The position numbers were made by a program, and so were the translations under genes. This document shows positions 8,934 to 21,316 of a stretch of DNA of 64,000 bases, in pieces (positions within the stretch are counted from its first letter, which is position 1; each line of letters starts with the position of its first letter). Source of the DNA: an uncultured Cetobacterium sp. (lineage in GTDB: Bacteria > Fusobacteriota > Fusobacteriia > Fusobacteriales > Fusobacteriaceae); NCBI RefSeq assembly GCF_947072685.1, contig NZ_CAMTIK010000003.1:1-64000 (forward strand), written 5' to 3'. The notes below the pieces were generated by a model. That model was not told where the DNA came from. It worked only from the letters and a program-made list of their open reading frames with translations, and did not search any database.

Positions 8934-9451
8934 TAGGTAACCAGATTGGTAAAAGATATGCTGAAGCAATTTATTCGGTTGCTGAAGCTAAAAATGAAGT
9001 TAAATCGGTTTATGAAGTTTTAAACTCTGTAATGGAGCTTTATAAAAATGACATTGATTTTAGAAATTTTATAACTCATCCTTTAATAAAAGAGAATGAG
9101 AAAAAAGAAACGTTAAAGAAAATTTTCACAGAATCTAGTGAGGGTGTAGAAATTCTTTTCTATATTTTAGAAAAAGGAAGAATTGCCCAAATTAGAGAGA
9201 TAGTAGCAGAATATGTGAAAATAGATTATTTAAAAAATCAAATTTTAGATGTTGAAGCTACTTTTGCTATTGAATTAAATGAAGAGCAAAAAGAGAAACT
9301 TTCTAAAAATCTTGAAATAAAAACAGGTAAAAAGATAAAGCTAGTAGTTAATGTAGATAAAACTCTAATTGGTGGAGGAATTATCAAAATAGGGGATGAA
9401 ATAACAGACGGAAGTATCCGTAGACAGTTAGAAACTCTAACACAGAAATAA
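8930..9451 (+). CDS. atpH: ATP synthase F1 subunit delta
   Basis: A 173-residue OSCP/delta subunit linking the b stalk to the top of the F1 head. It shows the N-terminal G-K-R-Y-A-E-A-I-Y and the C-terminal [21 protein letters not shown] signature. It overlaps atpF by four bases and is followed after 32 bases by atpA. Confidence 0.95.
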   Translation: MIGNQIGKRYAEAIYSVAEAKNEVKSVYEVLNSVMELYKNDIDFRNFITHPLIKENEKKETLKKIFTESSEGVEILFYILEKGRIAQIREIVAEYVKIDYLKNQILDVEATFAIELNEEQKEKLSKNLEIKTGKKIKLVVNVDKTLIGGGIIKIGDEITDGSIRRQLETLTQK

Positions 9452-9483
9452 AAACTACTTGTAAAATTAGGAGGTGTAATCAG

Positions 9484-10986
9484 TTGAAAATCAGACCAGA
9501 AGAAGTAAGTAATATAATCAAAACTGAGATCGAGAATTACAAAAAGAGTCTTGATGTCAAAACTTCAGGTTCTGTATTAGAAGTAGGAGACGGTATTGCG
9601 AGAATCTACGGACTAAGCAGTGCAAAAGCGGGAGAGCTTTTAGAGTTTCCTAACGGAATAACAGGAATGGTTTTAAACCTAGAAGAAGACAACGTTGGAG
9701 CTGTAATACTAGGTGACTATACAAAGATCAAAGAAGGCGACGAGGTTAGAGCAACAGGAAGAATTGCATCAGTACCTGCTGGAGAATCTTTACTAGGAAG
9801 AGTTGTAAACGCTTTAGGTGAGCCAATTGATGGTAAAGGTGAAATGAAGTTTGAGAAGTATATGGAAGTTGAAAGAAAGGCTTCAGGAATCATCTCAAGA
9901 AAACCAGTATCTGAGCCACTACAAACAGGAATCAAATCAATAGATGGAATGGTACCTATCGGTAGAGGGCAAAGAGAACTTATAATAGGAGATAGACAAA
10001 CTGGTAAAACAGCAGTGGCTATCGACGCTATTTTAAATCAAAAAGGAACAGGAGTAAAATGTATCTACGTTGCAATTGGTCAAAAGAGATCAACAGTAGC
10101 ACAGATCGTTAAGAGATTAGAAGATGCAGGAGCTATGGAATATACTATAGTTGTTGCAGCAACAGCTTCAGAATCAGCTCCTTTACAATATTTAGCACCA
10201 TATTCAGGAGTAGCTATGGGAGAGTACTTCATGGATAAGGGAGAGGCAGTTTTAATAGTTTATGATGACCTTTCTAAGCACGCTGTTGCGTACAGAGAGA
10301 TGTCTCTATTACTTAAGAGACCACCTGGAAGAGAAGCTTACCCAGGAGATGTATTCTATCTTCACTCAAGACTTCTTGAGAGAGCTGCAAAGTTATCAGA
10401 TGAATTAGGTGGAGGATCAATAACAGCTTTACCAATTATCGAAACTCAAGCAGGAGATGTATCAGCATATATCCCTACAAACGTTATTTCGATAACAGAT
10501 GGACAGATATTCCTAGATGCACAACTATTTAACTCAGGATTCAGACCGGCAATCAATGCAGGAATATCTGTATCAAGAGTTGGAGGATCTGCTCAAATAA
10601 AGGCTATGAAACAGGTTGCTGCTAAAGTTAAGTTAGAATTAGCTCAATATACTGAGCTATTGACATTCGCACAGTTTGGATCTGACTTAGACAAAGCAAC
10701 TAAAGCTCAATTAGAGAGAGGGCATAGAATTATGGAAGTTTTAAAACAACCACAATACAGTCCATATCCAGTTGAAGAGCAAGTAGTTTCTTTCTATACA
10801 GTAATCAATGGATTCTTAGATGAAATTGCTATTTCTGATGTTAGAAGATTCGAAAAAGAAATGATCACAGAAATGAGAAATACAACTACAATATTAGATG
10901 AAATCCTTGAGAAGAAAAGCTTAACAAAAGAGATTGAAGCTAAAATTGAAGAGGTTATTATAGCATTTAAAAAGAATTTTAATTAA
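9484..10986 (+). CDS. atpA: ATP synthase F1 subunit alpha
   Basis: The non-catalytic nucleotide-binding subunit, 500 residues. The P-loop is G-D-R-Q-T-G-K-T near residue 170, and the family signature [13 protein letters not shown] is present. The start is TTG at 9484, fixed by AGGAGGT at 9469-9475, and gives M-K-I-R-P-E-E-V-S. The gene lies between atpH and atpG in the canonical order. Confidence 0.98.
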   Translation: MKIRPEEVSNIIKTEIENYKKSLDVKTSGSVLEVGDGIARIYGLSSAKAGELLEFPNGITGMVLNLEEDNVGAVILGDYTKIKEGDEVRATGRIASVPAGESLLGRVVNALGEPIDGKGEMKFEKYMEVERKASGIISRKPVSEPLQTGIKSIDGMVPIGRGQRELIIGDRQTGKTAVAIDAILNQKGTGVKCIYVAIGQKRSTVAQIVKRLEDAGAMEYTIVVAATASESAPLQYLAPYSGVAMGEYFMDKGEAVLIVYDDLSKHAVAYREMSLLLKRPPGREAYPGDVFYLHSRLLERAAKLSDELGGGSITALPIIETQAGDVSAYIPTNVISITDGQIFLDAQLFNSGFRPAINAGISVSRVGGSAQIKAMKQVAAKVKLELAQYTELLTFAQFGSDLDKATKAQLERGHRIMEVLKQPQYSPYPVEEQVVSFYTVINGFLDEIAISDVRRFEKEMITEMRNTTTILDEILEKKSLTKEIEAKIEEVIIAFKKNFN

Positions 10987-11000
10987 AGAGAGGTGGGAAA

Positions 11001-13275
<2,275 letters not shown>

Positions 13276-13277
13276 TT

Positions 13278-13685
13278 ATGGCAAACTCTTTTAAGCTAGA
13301 GCTAGTAACACCTTTAGAAAAAATATTATCACAAGATGTTGATTTTGTAATGATCAGAACAACAGAAGGAGATATGGGTATATTACCTAATCACTCGCCT
13401 TTTGTAGCCGGATTATCTACAGGAGAGATGAAAGTTAGAATTAATGGGCAAGAAAGTTATTACTATGTTTCTGGAGGTTTCGTTGAAATTTCTAATAATA
13501 TAGTGACACTTTTAGCAGATGAAGCTATGGACGTTAAGGATATAGATCTTGAAGCTGCTAGAAAAGAAGCTCAAATTGCTAAAGAAAAACTTGAAAAAGT
13601 GGCGGAAGATATAGATTTTGCTAATGTGCAAAAAACTTTAACTCAAGCGCTAACAAAAGTTAAAATGGCTGAAAGAATGTTATAA
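13278..13685 (+). CDS. atpC: ATP synthase F1 subunit epsilon
   Basis: A 135-residue epsilon subunit: an N-terminal beta sandwich with G-D-M-G-I-L-P-N-H-S-P and Y-Y-V-S-G-G-F-V-E-I, then a C-terminal helical hairpin. In the family this subunit restrains ATP hydrolysis. It is the last gene of the atp operon and is followed by a terminator shared with the convergent histidine kinase gene. Confidence 0.95.
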   Translation: MANSFKLELVTPLEKILSQDVDFVMIRTTEGDMGILPNHSPFVAGLSTGEMKVRINGQESYYYVSGGFVEISNNIVTLLADEAMDVKDIDLEAARKEAQIAKEKLEKVAEDIDFANVQKTLTQALTKVKMAERML

Positions 13686-13698
13686 TAACTTTTAAGTA

Positions 13699-13736
13699 AA
13701 AAGGCTGATTAGAAATTTCTAATCAGCCTTTTCTTT
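13699..13736. terminator. Bidirectional terminator between atpC and the histidine kinase gene
   Basis: AAAAGGCTGATTAGAAA (13699-13715) pairs with TTTCTAATCAGCCTTTT (13716-13732), a near-perfect palindrome with A-rich and T-rich flanks, so it can work on both strands. The last codons and the TAG stop (13719-13721) of the kinase gene lie inside the hairpin. Confidence 0.9.
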
Positions 13737-15074
13737 TAAATAAATTATAAATTTAAAAATATTATTATGAATGCTTAAAGTGTAATTAAATCTGTGGAGT
13801 TCAAGAATTTTTTTAACTAAAGATAATCCAAGACCGCTCCCTTCAATTTTTTCATCTAATGCAGTTTCATCTCTATAAAAAGGTTGAAAAAGATTCTCGA
13901 TAGTTCCTTTTATTTTATGTGAAGTTGTATTCTCAAAAGATATAGAAGAATCACTTAAATCAATTTTAACGCTATCATTTTCAGGAGAATATTTTAACAT
14001 ATTTTGTATAAGATTATTTATAGCGATTTTAAAAAGATTATAATCTCCTCTTATAAAAGATTTCGAAATATTTATTTCAATATCAATATTTTTTTCAAAT
14101 TCTAAATAATCATATTGTTCGATAGATGAAGATATTAAATTTTCTAAATCAATCTCTTCAAAATTTAATCTATAATCCGGGGAATTTATTTTAGATAAAG
14201 TTAATAAACTTTCAGTTAAAGTTCTCATTTCAAGAGATTTTTCTAACATGATTTTATAATACTCTTTTCTATTTTCTTCTTTGACACTATCCCTAGCAAG
14301 TGCTTGAGAATAAAGGCAAAGAACAGAAATTGGAGTTTTTAATTCATGAGAAGCATTAGAAACAAATGATTTTAAATTCTCAATAGCGATAGAAAGCTCT
14401 TGAGACATATCATTTAAACTATAACTGAGCTCTTCTATTTCATCCCCACTTTTAATTATTATATTTTCAGGATGTTCCAGTTTAGCAAGTTTTTTAGCGG
14501 TTATTTTAAGATGAGTAATATTTTTTGTAATTTTTCTAGAAAAAATAGATACTAAAATACCACTGATTAAAAGAGAAAAAAAAGCAGTAAAAATATTAAA
14601 AATAAACATGTCGTGAATATGTTCAGCTATAACAGCTAGAGAGCTTCGAATGCTCAAAAGATATCCGTTGGGAAATTTTTCATAATATCTTAAAAACATA
14701 ACTCCAGAAGATCCATCCATCTCTTTCATTTTAAAAATCGATTCATTGATTTTTAAAGAGTTATATATTTTTTTAGAACCCATCATGTGTGTTCGATTAT
14801 TTTGTATGGAAGTTAGATCTATTTTAACACCATAACTATCTTGAGCAAATTGAATGTAGTACTCTAACTCCTCACGATTATCAATATTTTTTAAAATTTG
14901 ATTTCTAATATTTATAATATTCTCTTTTTTTCTATGAATAAAAAATTTATCAAAAAACATTAGATTGAAAGAAAATCCAATAATAATAGTTAAAAAAACT
15001 ACCCCTATAGTTAATAGGAATAGTTTTTTAAAAAAATTTAGTTTTATTGGAAAATTAATCTGTTTTAAAGACAT
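13719..15074 (-). CDS. Sensor histidine kinase (two-component system)
   Basis: A membrane kinase of 451 residues. Transmembrane helix 1 (about residues 16-40) is followed by an extracytoplasmic sensor region of about 110 residues, then helix 2 (about 155-180), a HAMP linker, the dimerisation/phosphoacceptor box with His243 in S-N-A-S-H-E-L-K-T-P, and an HATPase domain with N-box N-N-L-I-Q-N-M and G-box G-S-G-L-G-L-S. The start is ATG at 15074, with AGGGG six bases upstream; a TTG six bases earlier is less well placed. It overlaps the response regulator gene by 20 bases, so they form one transcript. The signal sensed is unknown, and no target operon is adjacent in the same orientation. Confidence 0.93.
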   Translation of the reverse strand: MSLKQINFPIKLNFFKKLFLLTIGVVFLTIIIGFSFNLMFFDKFFIHRKKENIINIRNQILKNIDNREELEYYIQFAQDSYGVKIDLTSIQNNRTHMMGSKKIYNSLKINESIFKMKEMDGSSGVMFLRYYEKFPNGYLLSIRSSLAVIAEHIHDMFIFNIFTAFFSLLISGILVSIFSRKITKNITHLKITAKKLAKLEHPENIIIKSGDEIEELSYSLNDMSQELSIAIENLKSFVSNASHELKTPISVLCLYSQALARDSVKEENRKEYYKIMLEKSLEMRTLTESLLTLSKINSPDYRLNFEEIDLENLISSSIEQYDYLEFEKNIDIEINISKSFIRGDYNLFKIAINNLIQNMLKYSPENDSVKIDLSDSSISFENTTSHKIKGTIENLFQPFYRDETALDEKIEGSGLGLSLVKKILELHRFNYTLSIHNNIFKFIIYLKEKAD

Positions 15075-15711
15075 ATCCAACCCCTCTTACACTTTTTATA
15101 TATGAGTCACATGACCCCATTTTTTTTCGTAGTCTTTTAATAATAGTATCTACAGCTCTTTCGTCGCCGAAAAACTCAAATCCCCAAACTTCATTTAAAA
15201 GAGTATCTCTAGAAAAAATTATATTTTGATTTCTCAATAAAAATTCTAAAAGTTGAGCTTCTCTTCTTGGAAGAATGTATTCTTCTTCAGGATTTATAAG
15301 CTTATAAGTGTTGAAATCAAAGGTGATTTCTTCAGCTTTAAAAAATGTAGCACTCTCCAACTTGAATATTTTTTTTAATTTTATTGTAAGAAGTTTTGGA
15401 GTGAAGGGCTTAGTGATATAATCATCAGCCCCTAACTCCAGTCCTTTTATCTCATCGAATTCATTATCTCTTGCAGTAATCATTATTATTGGTATTTGTG
15501 AAATAGCTTTTATCTGTTTACAAATATCCCATCCATTCATTCCTGGGAGATTTATATCGAGTAGAATAACATCTGGTTTTTCAGAATAGAAATTATCTAA
15601 AGCAAGATCTCCTCTACTGATTATAGAAGTTGAAAACCCATCCTTTATCAATGAGTCAGAGATTACTTTAGCAAGAGCAGTTTCATCTTCAACAATAAGA
15701 ACTTTTTTCAT
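15055..15711 (-). CDS. OmpR-family response regulator
   Basis: A 218-residue regulator with a receiver domain (acidic pocket E8-D9, phosphoacceptor Asp52 in L-L-D-I-N-L-P-G, Lys in D-Y-I-T-K-P-F) and a C-terminal winged helix with R-R-E-A-Q-L-L-E-F-L and K-K-M-G-S-C-D-S-Y-I-K-S-V-R-G-V-G-Y. It is the partner of the kinase it overlaps. It starts ten bases after the der stop and could be read from the same upstream transcript as ygiQ and der. Confidence 0.95.
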   Translation of the reverse strand: MKKVLIVEDETALAKVISDSLIKDGFSTSIISRGDLALDNFYSEKPDVILLDINLPGMNGWDICKQIKAISQIPIIMITARDNEFDEIKGLELGADDYITKPFTPKLLTIKLKKIFKLESATFFKAEEITFDFNTYKLINPEEEYILPRREAQLLEFLLRNQNIIFSRDTLLNEVWGFEFFGDERAVDTIIKRLRKKMGSCDSYIKSVRGVGYVFKTD

Positions 15712-15721
15712 AGATTAAGCC

Positions 15722-17041
15722 TTAACTATGTTTGTGTTCAAAAATAACATTGATAGGAGTTCCTTCAAATCCGAAAGCTTCTCTAAGTTTATTTTCAATA
15801 TATCTTCCATAAGAGAAGTGAACAAGATCAGGATAATTACAGAATAAAATAAACTTAGGTGGAGCTGTTGCAGCTTGTGTAGCATAGTTTATCTTAACAA
15901 CTCTACCTTTTCTTGTAGGTGGTTTATTCATGATGATAGCTTCACTGATAACTGTATTTAGTAGTCCTGTTGAAACTCTTTTGTTATATTCTGCAAATAC
16001 TGCTTCAGAATGCTCTAATAACTTTGTAGTTCTTTGCCCTGTTAAAGCTGAAACAAATTCAATTGGTGCATAAGATAGGAAAGGTAATTCAGCATATAAT
16101 TCCTCTCTCATTTTTTTCATGGTATCATTTTTCTTATTAGGAATAGTATCCCATTTATTTATAACAATGATAATAGGTTTTTTCTCATCATGAGCAATAC
16201 CAGCTATTCTTTTATCTTGTTCAGTTAATCCTTCACTACCATCTATTATCCAGATGCAAACATCTGCTCTTTTTATAGTTTTAATAGCTCTTAGTACAGA
16301 GTAGTACTCTAAACTCTCTTCAACTTTAGATTTTCTTCTAATTCCAGCGGTATCTATAAGAACGTATTTGTTTCCATCATATTCAATCAGTGTATCTATA
16401 GCATCTCTTGTTGTACCAGCGATATCACTCACTATTGTTCTTTCTTCTCCAGATAATCTATTAACAAGAGATGATTTTCCAGCATTTGGTCTTCCAATAA
16501 TAGCCAGTTTTAAACCATCAATTTCTTCATATTCTTCAACATGCTCATCGATTAAAGTAACAACTAAATCAAGCATATCTCCAAGATTTACTTTATGTTC
16601 TCCAGATATAGGAATTAAATGTTCAAATCCAAGTCCCCAGAAATCATAAACTTCATCTTGCTGAGCGTGGAAGTTATCAATTTTATTAACACATAAAATT
16701 ACAGGTTTTTTCTTTTTTCTCAATAGATAAGAAATTTCTTCATCTAATGGATTAAGTCCATTTCTTCCATCCACGATAAAAAGGATAACATCCGCTTCAT
16801 TCATAGCAACTTCAGCTTGCTGTTTTATTTTAGTCATCATAAAGTCATTGTTTCTAGGCTCTAGTCCTCCTGTATCTACAAGAACAAATTCTTTTCCTGC
16901 CCATTCTGTTTCTCTATAAAGTCTATCTCTTGTAACACCTGGTTGGTCGTCAACTATAGCGACTCTATCCCCAACCAATTTATTAAATAGTGTTGATTTT
17001 CCAACATTTGGTCTTCCGACGATTGCAACAATTGGTTTCAA
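15722..17041 (-). CDS. der: Ribosome assembly GTPase Der (EngA)
   Basis: A 439-residue protein with two tandem GTPase domains and a C-terminal KH-like domain, needed for 50S subunit maturation. Domain 1 has G-R-P-N-V-G-K-S and N-K-I-D; domain 2 has G-R-P-N-A-G-K-S, D-T-A-G-I-R-R-K and N-K-W-D. The open frame runs further upstream to 17119, but that part overlaps ygiQ. TTG at 17041 is the real start: it lies just behind AGGAGGT and gives M-K-P-I-V-A-I-V-G-R-P. The ribosome site is formed by the last two Arg codons (AGG AGG) of ygiQ. Confidence 0.96.
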   Translation of the reverse strand: MKPIVAIVGRPNVGKSTLFNKLVGDRVAIVDDQPGVTRDRLYRETEWAGKEFVLVDTGGLEPRNNDFMMTKIKQQAEVAMNEADVILFIVDGRNGLNPLDEEISYLLRKKKKPVILCVNKIDNFHAQQDEVYDFWGLGFEHLIPISGEHKVNLGDMLDLVVTLIDEHVEEYEEIDGLKLAIIGRPNAGKSSLVNRLSGEERTIVSDIAGTTRDAIDTLIEYDGNKYVLIDTAGIRRKSKVEESLEYYSVLRAIKTIKRADVCIWIIDGSEGLTEQDKRIAGIAHDEKKPIIIVINKWDTIPNKKNDTMKKMREELYAELPFLSYAPIEFVSALTGQRTTKLLEHSEAVFAEYNKRVSTGLLNTVISEAIIMNKPPTRKGRVVKINYATQAATAPPKFILFCNYPDLVHFSYGRYIENKLREAFGFEGTPINVIFEHKHS

Positions 17042-17042
17042 T

Positions 17043-18749
17043 TTAATACCTCCTAGTTTTATTGTTTTGTGTGATAATATCTTTTTGTTTTTGCTTTTTA
17101 CCATTATCTTTTTCAACAAATAATTTTTGATTGTTGAAAGGATTCATTTCAGTATAATACATAAGTGTAGAATAAGTTGATGGAGTAGGAGTAAAAACTT
17201 GTACCTGCTCTGGACTTATTTTAAGTTCAGAGGATGCGAATCTTTTTAAATCTAACATATCTTTTTCGTTACACCCAGGATGAGCTGCAATAAGATAGTA
17301 AGTTAAAAATTGTTTTTTATCATGTTTTTTATTTAACTCATAAAAACGATTTTTAAAATCCTTTAACAAACTCTTTCCTTGTTTTCCCATAAGAGAAAGA
17401 ATCTTATCCTCTGTATGTTCAGGAGCTATTTTCATTTGTCCTGAGATATGATCTTTTATAATTTCTTCAAGATACTTATCACCAAATTTATCATCATCTA
17501 AAATCATATCATATCTGATTCCAGATGCAATAAATATTTTTTTTATTTTATCAATTGATTTCAATTTTCTTAAAAGTGAAATCTGTTTTGAATGATTTAA
17601 TTTAAGTGCCGAACAGGTCTCAGGATAAAGGCATCTTTTGTGAGAACAAGCTCCATGGTTAAGTTTTTTAGAGCACTCTAGTTGATACATATTAGCAGTA
17701 GGACCACCAACATCTGAGATATTTCCTTTAAATCCTTTTAATCCTGCTAGATGTGTAACCTCTTTAACTATTGAGTCCTCTGATCTAGACATAACAGTTC
17801 TTCCCTGATGGACAGCTATGGCACAAAAATTACATTCTCCGTAGCATCCACGGTGAGTGGTTACAGAATATTTAATTGTATCCAATGCCTTTACATGTCC
17901 GTCTTTTTTATAGAAAGGGTGGACATCTCTTTCAAAATCAAGTCCATATATATCATCCATCTCTTCAGATGTAAAGTTTTCAGAGGGTGGATTCTGTATA
18001 TAGTAACGATCAGCATTTTTTTGGGATATTCCTTTAGCCGTTATAGGATCACAATTACTATAGAATATTTCAAAAGCTTTAACGAAATTTTCTGTTTTTT
18101 CAAGACACTCTTCATAGGTAGGAAGCTCAATATAATTTGTGTTAGGTTCTTTCGAAATATATCCAAGCCCTCTTATATTTTTCCAATCTTTATTGGATTT
18201 TAGAGCTTCGGCAAGAGCAAGCATTGATTTTTCACCCATTCCATAAGAAAGGATATCAGCTTTAGCATCAAAAAGAATAGGACGTCTAAGCGAGTTACTC
18301 CAGTAATCATAATGTACAACCCTTCTTAAACTAGCCTCTATTCCACCCAAAACAATTGGAACAGGACTATTTTTAAAGAAACGACGGATTAAATTTGTAT
18401 ACTGCATAGTGGCTCTATCAGGTCTTCTATTATTGAGACCACCTGGAGTAAAATCATCACTTTTTCTTCTTTTTTTAGTTGCAGTGTAGTTAGCAACCAT
18501 AGAGTCAACACAACCAGCAGATATAGCCCAGTATAGATTAGGAGCTCCTAATCTGGTGATATCCTTATCCGAATTAATATCAGGTTGTGTAATAACTCCA
18601 ACTTTATATCCATGTTTAAGTAACCATTTACCAATAATGGCAGTACCATTATAAGAGGTATCAAAGTAAGTGTCTCCAGAAATTAAAATGATATCTAGAG
18701 AATCCCACCCAAGTTTTCTAACCTCTTCCATTGTAGTAGGTAGAAACAT
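17043..18749 (-). CDS. YgiQ-family radical SAM protein
   Basis: A 568-residue protein of the YgiQ (UPF0313) family. The [4Fe-4S] radical-SAM motif is seen as C-Y-G-E-C-N-F-C (CxxxCxxC) in R-G-C-Y-G-E-C-N-F-C-A-I-A-V-H-Q-G-R. The N-terminus S-G-D-T-Y-F-D and the T-P-T-P-S-T motif near the C-terminus are conserved in the family. The reaction is not known. It lies one base upstream of der and six bases downstream of the pyrophosphatase gene, so the three are probably cotranscribed. Confidence 0.92.
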   Translation of the reverse strand: MFLPTTMEEVRKLGWDSLDIILISGDTYFDTSYNGTAIIGKWLLKHGYKVGVITQPDINSDKDITRLGAPNLYWAISAGCVDSMVANYTATKKRRKSDDFTPGGLNNRRPDRATMQYTNLIRRFFKNSPVPIVLGGIEASLRRVVHYDYWSNSLRRPILFDAKADILSYGMGEKSMLALAEALKSNKDWKNIRGLGYISKEPNTNYIELPTYEECLEKTENFVKAFEIFYSNCDPITAKGISQKNADRYYIQNPPSENFTSEEMDDIYGLDFERDVHPFYKKDGHVKALDTIKYSVTTHRGCYGECNFCAIAVHQGRTVMSRSEDSIVKEVTHLAGLKGFKGNISDVGGPTANMYQLECSKKLNHGACSHKRCLYPETCSALKLNHSKQISLLRKLKSIDKIKKIFIASGIRYDMILDDDKFGDKYLEEIIKDHISGQMKIAPEHTEDKILSLMGKQGKSLLKDFKNRFYELNKKHDKKQFLTYYLIAAHPGCNEKDMLDLKRFASSELKISPEQVQVFTPTPSTYSTLMYYTEMNPFNNQKLFVEKDNGKKQKQKDIITQNNKTRRY

Positions 18750-18755
18750 TATTTA

Positions 18756-20363
18756 TCACACTCCTTGAGAAGCAGCCATTAAGAAAGGAACAACCTGTTT
18801 CTTTCTAGAAACAACACCATCAACCCAAGCGGTGCTGTTTGTTAAAGTTGTATGGAATCCTCTTTCAACAATAGTTGAATCTCCAACAACAAGCAACATA
18901 GAACCAGCTTTTACTATATCAGTAATAACTAGAACTGATAGTTGATACCCATTTTTAGAATTTGTATCAGACATAGCTTTTTCAAGAGCGGCTTGTTGAT
19001 CTAAAACTCCTTTAACATCAACAGTATTAACTTGAGAAATAGCTAGTTTTATACCATTCATAGAGAACTCTTTTTGATCCATAGTTAAAATCTCATCAGG
19101 TGTTTTATCAGAAAGAGAAGTACCAGCGATAAGCATTTCCATTCCATACTCTTCAAAGTTTTCAATTTTAGCAATCTTTGATAACTCGTCTACAGCTATT
19201 ATATCTTTTTTTGTACAAGTTGGAGATTTGAACATAAGAGTATCCGATAAAATTGCACTCATCATTAGACCTGCAATCTCTTTAGGTGGAGTGAGACCAG
19301 CTTCTCTGTATAAATCTAAAATTATAGTGCAGGTACATCCTACAGTTTCAGCATTAATCTTAACTGGTTCATTTGTTTCAAAACTACCAAATTTATGGTG
19401 ATCAACAACTTGAATTATTTTAGCATCTTTTAGCCCAGCTACAGATTGAGTACTTTCATTATGGTCAACTAGAACAACTTTCTTTCTAGTAAAATTAATT
19501 AGATTTTTAGTTCTAATAGTTCCATAAACTTCACCATTTTTATCAATAACAGGGAAATTTGTTTGCGAAGATTCTTTCATAATATCTTTTATATCAGCAA
19601 GGTAATCATCAGTAGAGAATGAGTAGAATTTTTCATTTCCTAATATTGATAGAATAGAAACAGATTGTGAAATTAAAGGTATCGCTCTAAATAAAGATTT
19701 ATTAACTCTTAAAATAGGTGTTTTAGAGTCTCTTGGAAGGATAACATCATCTTTATCACAACAAAGAATAATCATTTTAGCACCTAATTCAATTAAATCA
19801 TCTATTGAATCTAGAAGTGTTGTCGTTATAACAATATCTCCAGCAAGAAGATTTCGATATTCGCTCACACCTTTTAAACTAGCTTCAATTTTACCGCAAG
19901 GATATTCTCCACTTATTATTTCTCCATCAAGAACATCTTTCAAATTTTCATAAGTAGCGTAATACTTAGAGAAAAGATCAGAGTAATCAATATTTAAATA
20001 AGCATTAGCAATATCAGAGATATGAATCATACCCTTTAAATGGTTTTTACTATTTACAACAGGTAAGCTTGAAAAATTTTCCTCTGTCATAATTTCAAGT
20101 GCTCTTTTCAAAGAATCTTTATGATTAATTGTTTTCTTTTCGATATGAGTAAGGTCTGATATCTGAGCACTTACTGTTGAAAGTAGTTTTGGTGCATCTA
20201 TATTAAATTTATTTAAAACGAACTCAGTTTCTTTACTGATATTTCCTAATCTACATGCCAGTGCAGATTCTCCTTTTAATTCGTTTAGTTTAGCTAATGA
20301 AATTGCAGAACAGATAGAGTCTGTATCTGGATTTCTATGTCCAAAAATTAAAATTGGTTCCAT
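18756..20363 (-). CDS. ppaC: Family II Mn-dependent inorganic pyrophosphatase with CBS and DRTGG domains
   Basis: A 535-residue DHH phosphoesterase. The N-terminal metal site is G-H-R-N-P-D-T-D-S; the D-H-H triad is in V-V-D-H-H-K-F-G-S-F. Between them lie a CBS domain pair (S-S-L-P-V-V-N, T-N-F-P-V-I-D) split by a DRTGG-like domain. The C-terminal DHHA2 domain ends with the S-R-K-K-Q-V-V-P motif. In Clostridium perfringens and relatives this architecture is inhibited by AMP/ADP and activated by diadenosine polyphosphates, so regulation by nucleotides is likely. The length agrees with the regulated form (about 540) and not the plain enzyme (about 310). Confidence 0.93.
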   Translation of the reverse strand: MEPILIFGHRNPDTDSICSAISLAKLNELKGESALACRLGNISKETEFVLNKFNIDAPKLLSTVSAQISDLTHIEKKTINHKDSLKRALEIMTEENFSSLPVVNSKNHLKGMIHISDIANAYLNIDYSDLFSKYYATYENLKDVLDGEIISGEYPCGKIEASLKGVSEYRNLLAGDIVITTTLLDSIDDLIELGAKMIILCCDKDDVILPRDSKTPILRVNKSLFRAIPLISQSVSILSILGNEKFYSFSTDDYLADIKDIMKESSQTNFPVIDKNGEVYGTIRTKNLINFTRKKVVLVDHNESTQSVAGLKDAKIIQVVDHHKFGSFETNEPVKINAETVGCTCTIILDLYREAGLTPPKEIAGLMMSAILSDTLMFKSPTCTKKDIIAVDELSKIAKIENFEEYGMEMLIAGTSLSDKTPDEILTMDQKEFSMNGIKLAISQVNTVDVKGVLDQQAALEKAMSDTNSKNGYQLSVLVITDIVKAGSMLLVVGDSTIVERGFHTTLTNSTAWVDGVVSRKKQVVPFLMAASQGV

Positions 20364-20488
20364 GTAAAATACTCTCCTTTTTATTCATAAGTCTATTTAT
20401 TATTTTATCATTTTTTTGAAAATAGAACAACAAAATCTTTACTTTTCTTATAAAAAAACACAAATAAAAAATCCGATCAATGGAATTA

Positions 20489-20517
20489 TGGAAAATTAGT
20501 GATTAATATGGTAGAAT
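20489..20517 (+). promoter_or_regulatory. Probable promoter of the tatD-acpS-prfB gene group
   Basis: TGGAAA (20489-20494) and TAGAAT (20512-20517) are 17 bases apart, each matching the sigma-70 consensus moderately well, about 38 bases before the tatD start. The rest of the 190-base gap to the divergent pyrophosphatase gene is A/T-rich and shows nothing else clear. Confidence 0.55.
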
Positions 20518-20554
20518 ATTACAAAAGTTTTATAATTTAAAGAGGTGAAAAAAT

Positions 20555-21313
20555 ATGAGACTAGTGGATACACATTGTCATTTGGACAATGAAAAATTTG
20601 ACTTAGATAGAGAAGAAATAATAGAAAGAGTAAAAGATAATTTAGAGTTTTGTGTAAATATAGGATATGACTTAAAAAGTTCAGAGGAAACTTTAAAGCT
20701 GTGTCAAAAATATGACTTTGTTTATGGTGTAGTTGGAGTTCATCCCATAGATATAACAGGGTATAATGAAGATGTGGAGATGAAGATAGAAGAGTTAGCT
20801 AAAAGCCCTAAAATTGTAGCTATTGGAGAGATTGGATTAGATTATCATTGGATGACAGAACCTAAAGAGATTCAAAAAAATGGCTTCAGAAAACAACTGT
20901 CATTGGCACAGAGAGTGAAAAAACCGGTTGTAATACACACAAGGGATGCGATGGAAGATACGATTGAAGTTTTGAATGAATTTCCAGATATAAAAGGTGT
21001 CATTCATTGTTATCCGGGATCAATAGAGACTGCAAAGCAATTAGTGGATAGATTTTATTTAGGAATTGGTGGGACATTGACATTTAAAAATGCTAAAAAA
21101 ACAGTAGCAGTAGTAAAGGATATCCCGTTAGATAGAATTGTAATTGAAACAGATTGTCCATATTTAACTCCTGAACCATTTAGAGGAAAAAGAAATGAGC
21201 CTATATATGTTGAGTATGTGGCACAAAAAATAGCCGAGATAAAAGAAGTGTCATTGGAAGAAGTGGTAAAAGTCACAACAGAAAATGCTAAAAAATTATA
21301 TGGGATAGTTTAA
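20555..21313 (+). CDS. tatD: TatD-family metal-dependent hydrolase/DNase
   Basis: A 252-residue TIM-barrel hydrolase. The metal ligands are visible: D-T-H-C-H-L-D at the N-terminus, G-E-I-G-L-D-Y, V-I-H-T-R-D-A, H-C-Y-P-G and the late E-T-D-C-P-Y. TatD proteins have Mg-dependent DNase activity on single-stranded DNA; the exact paralogue (TatD or YcfH type) cannot be separated from sequence alone. AGAGGTG precedes the start, and acpS follows after three bases. Confidence 0.92.
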   Translation: MRLVDTHCHLDNEKFDLDREEIIERVKDNLEFCVNIGYDLKSSEETLKLCQKYDFVYGVVGVHPIDITGYNEDVEMKIEELAKSPKIVAIGEIGLDYHWMTEPKEIQKNGFRKQLSLAQRVKKPVVIHTRDAMEDTIEVLNEFPDIKGVIHCYPGSIETAKQLVDRFYLGIGGTLTFKNAKKTVAVVKDIPLDRIVIETDCPYLTPEPFRGKRNEPIYVEYVAQKIAEIKEVSLEEVVKVTTENAKKLYGIV

Positions 21314-21316
21314 GCT

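Noticed and set aside
16368-16649. Plus-strand frame opposite der
   Set aside because: Antisense shadow with no ribosome site inside a clearly coding gene.
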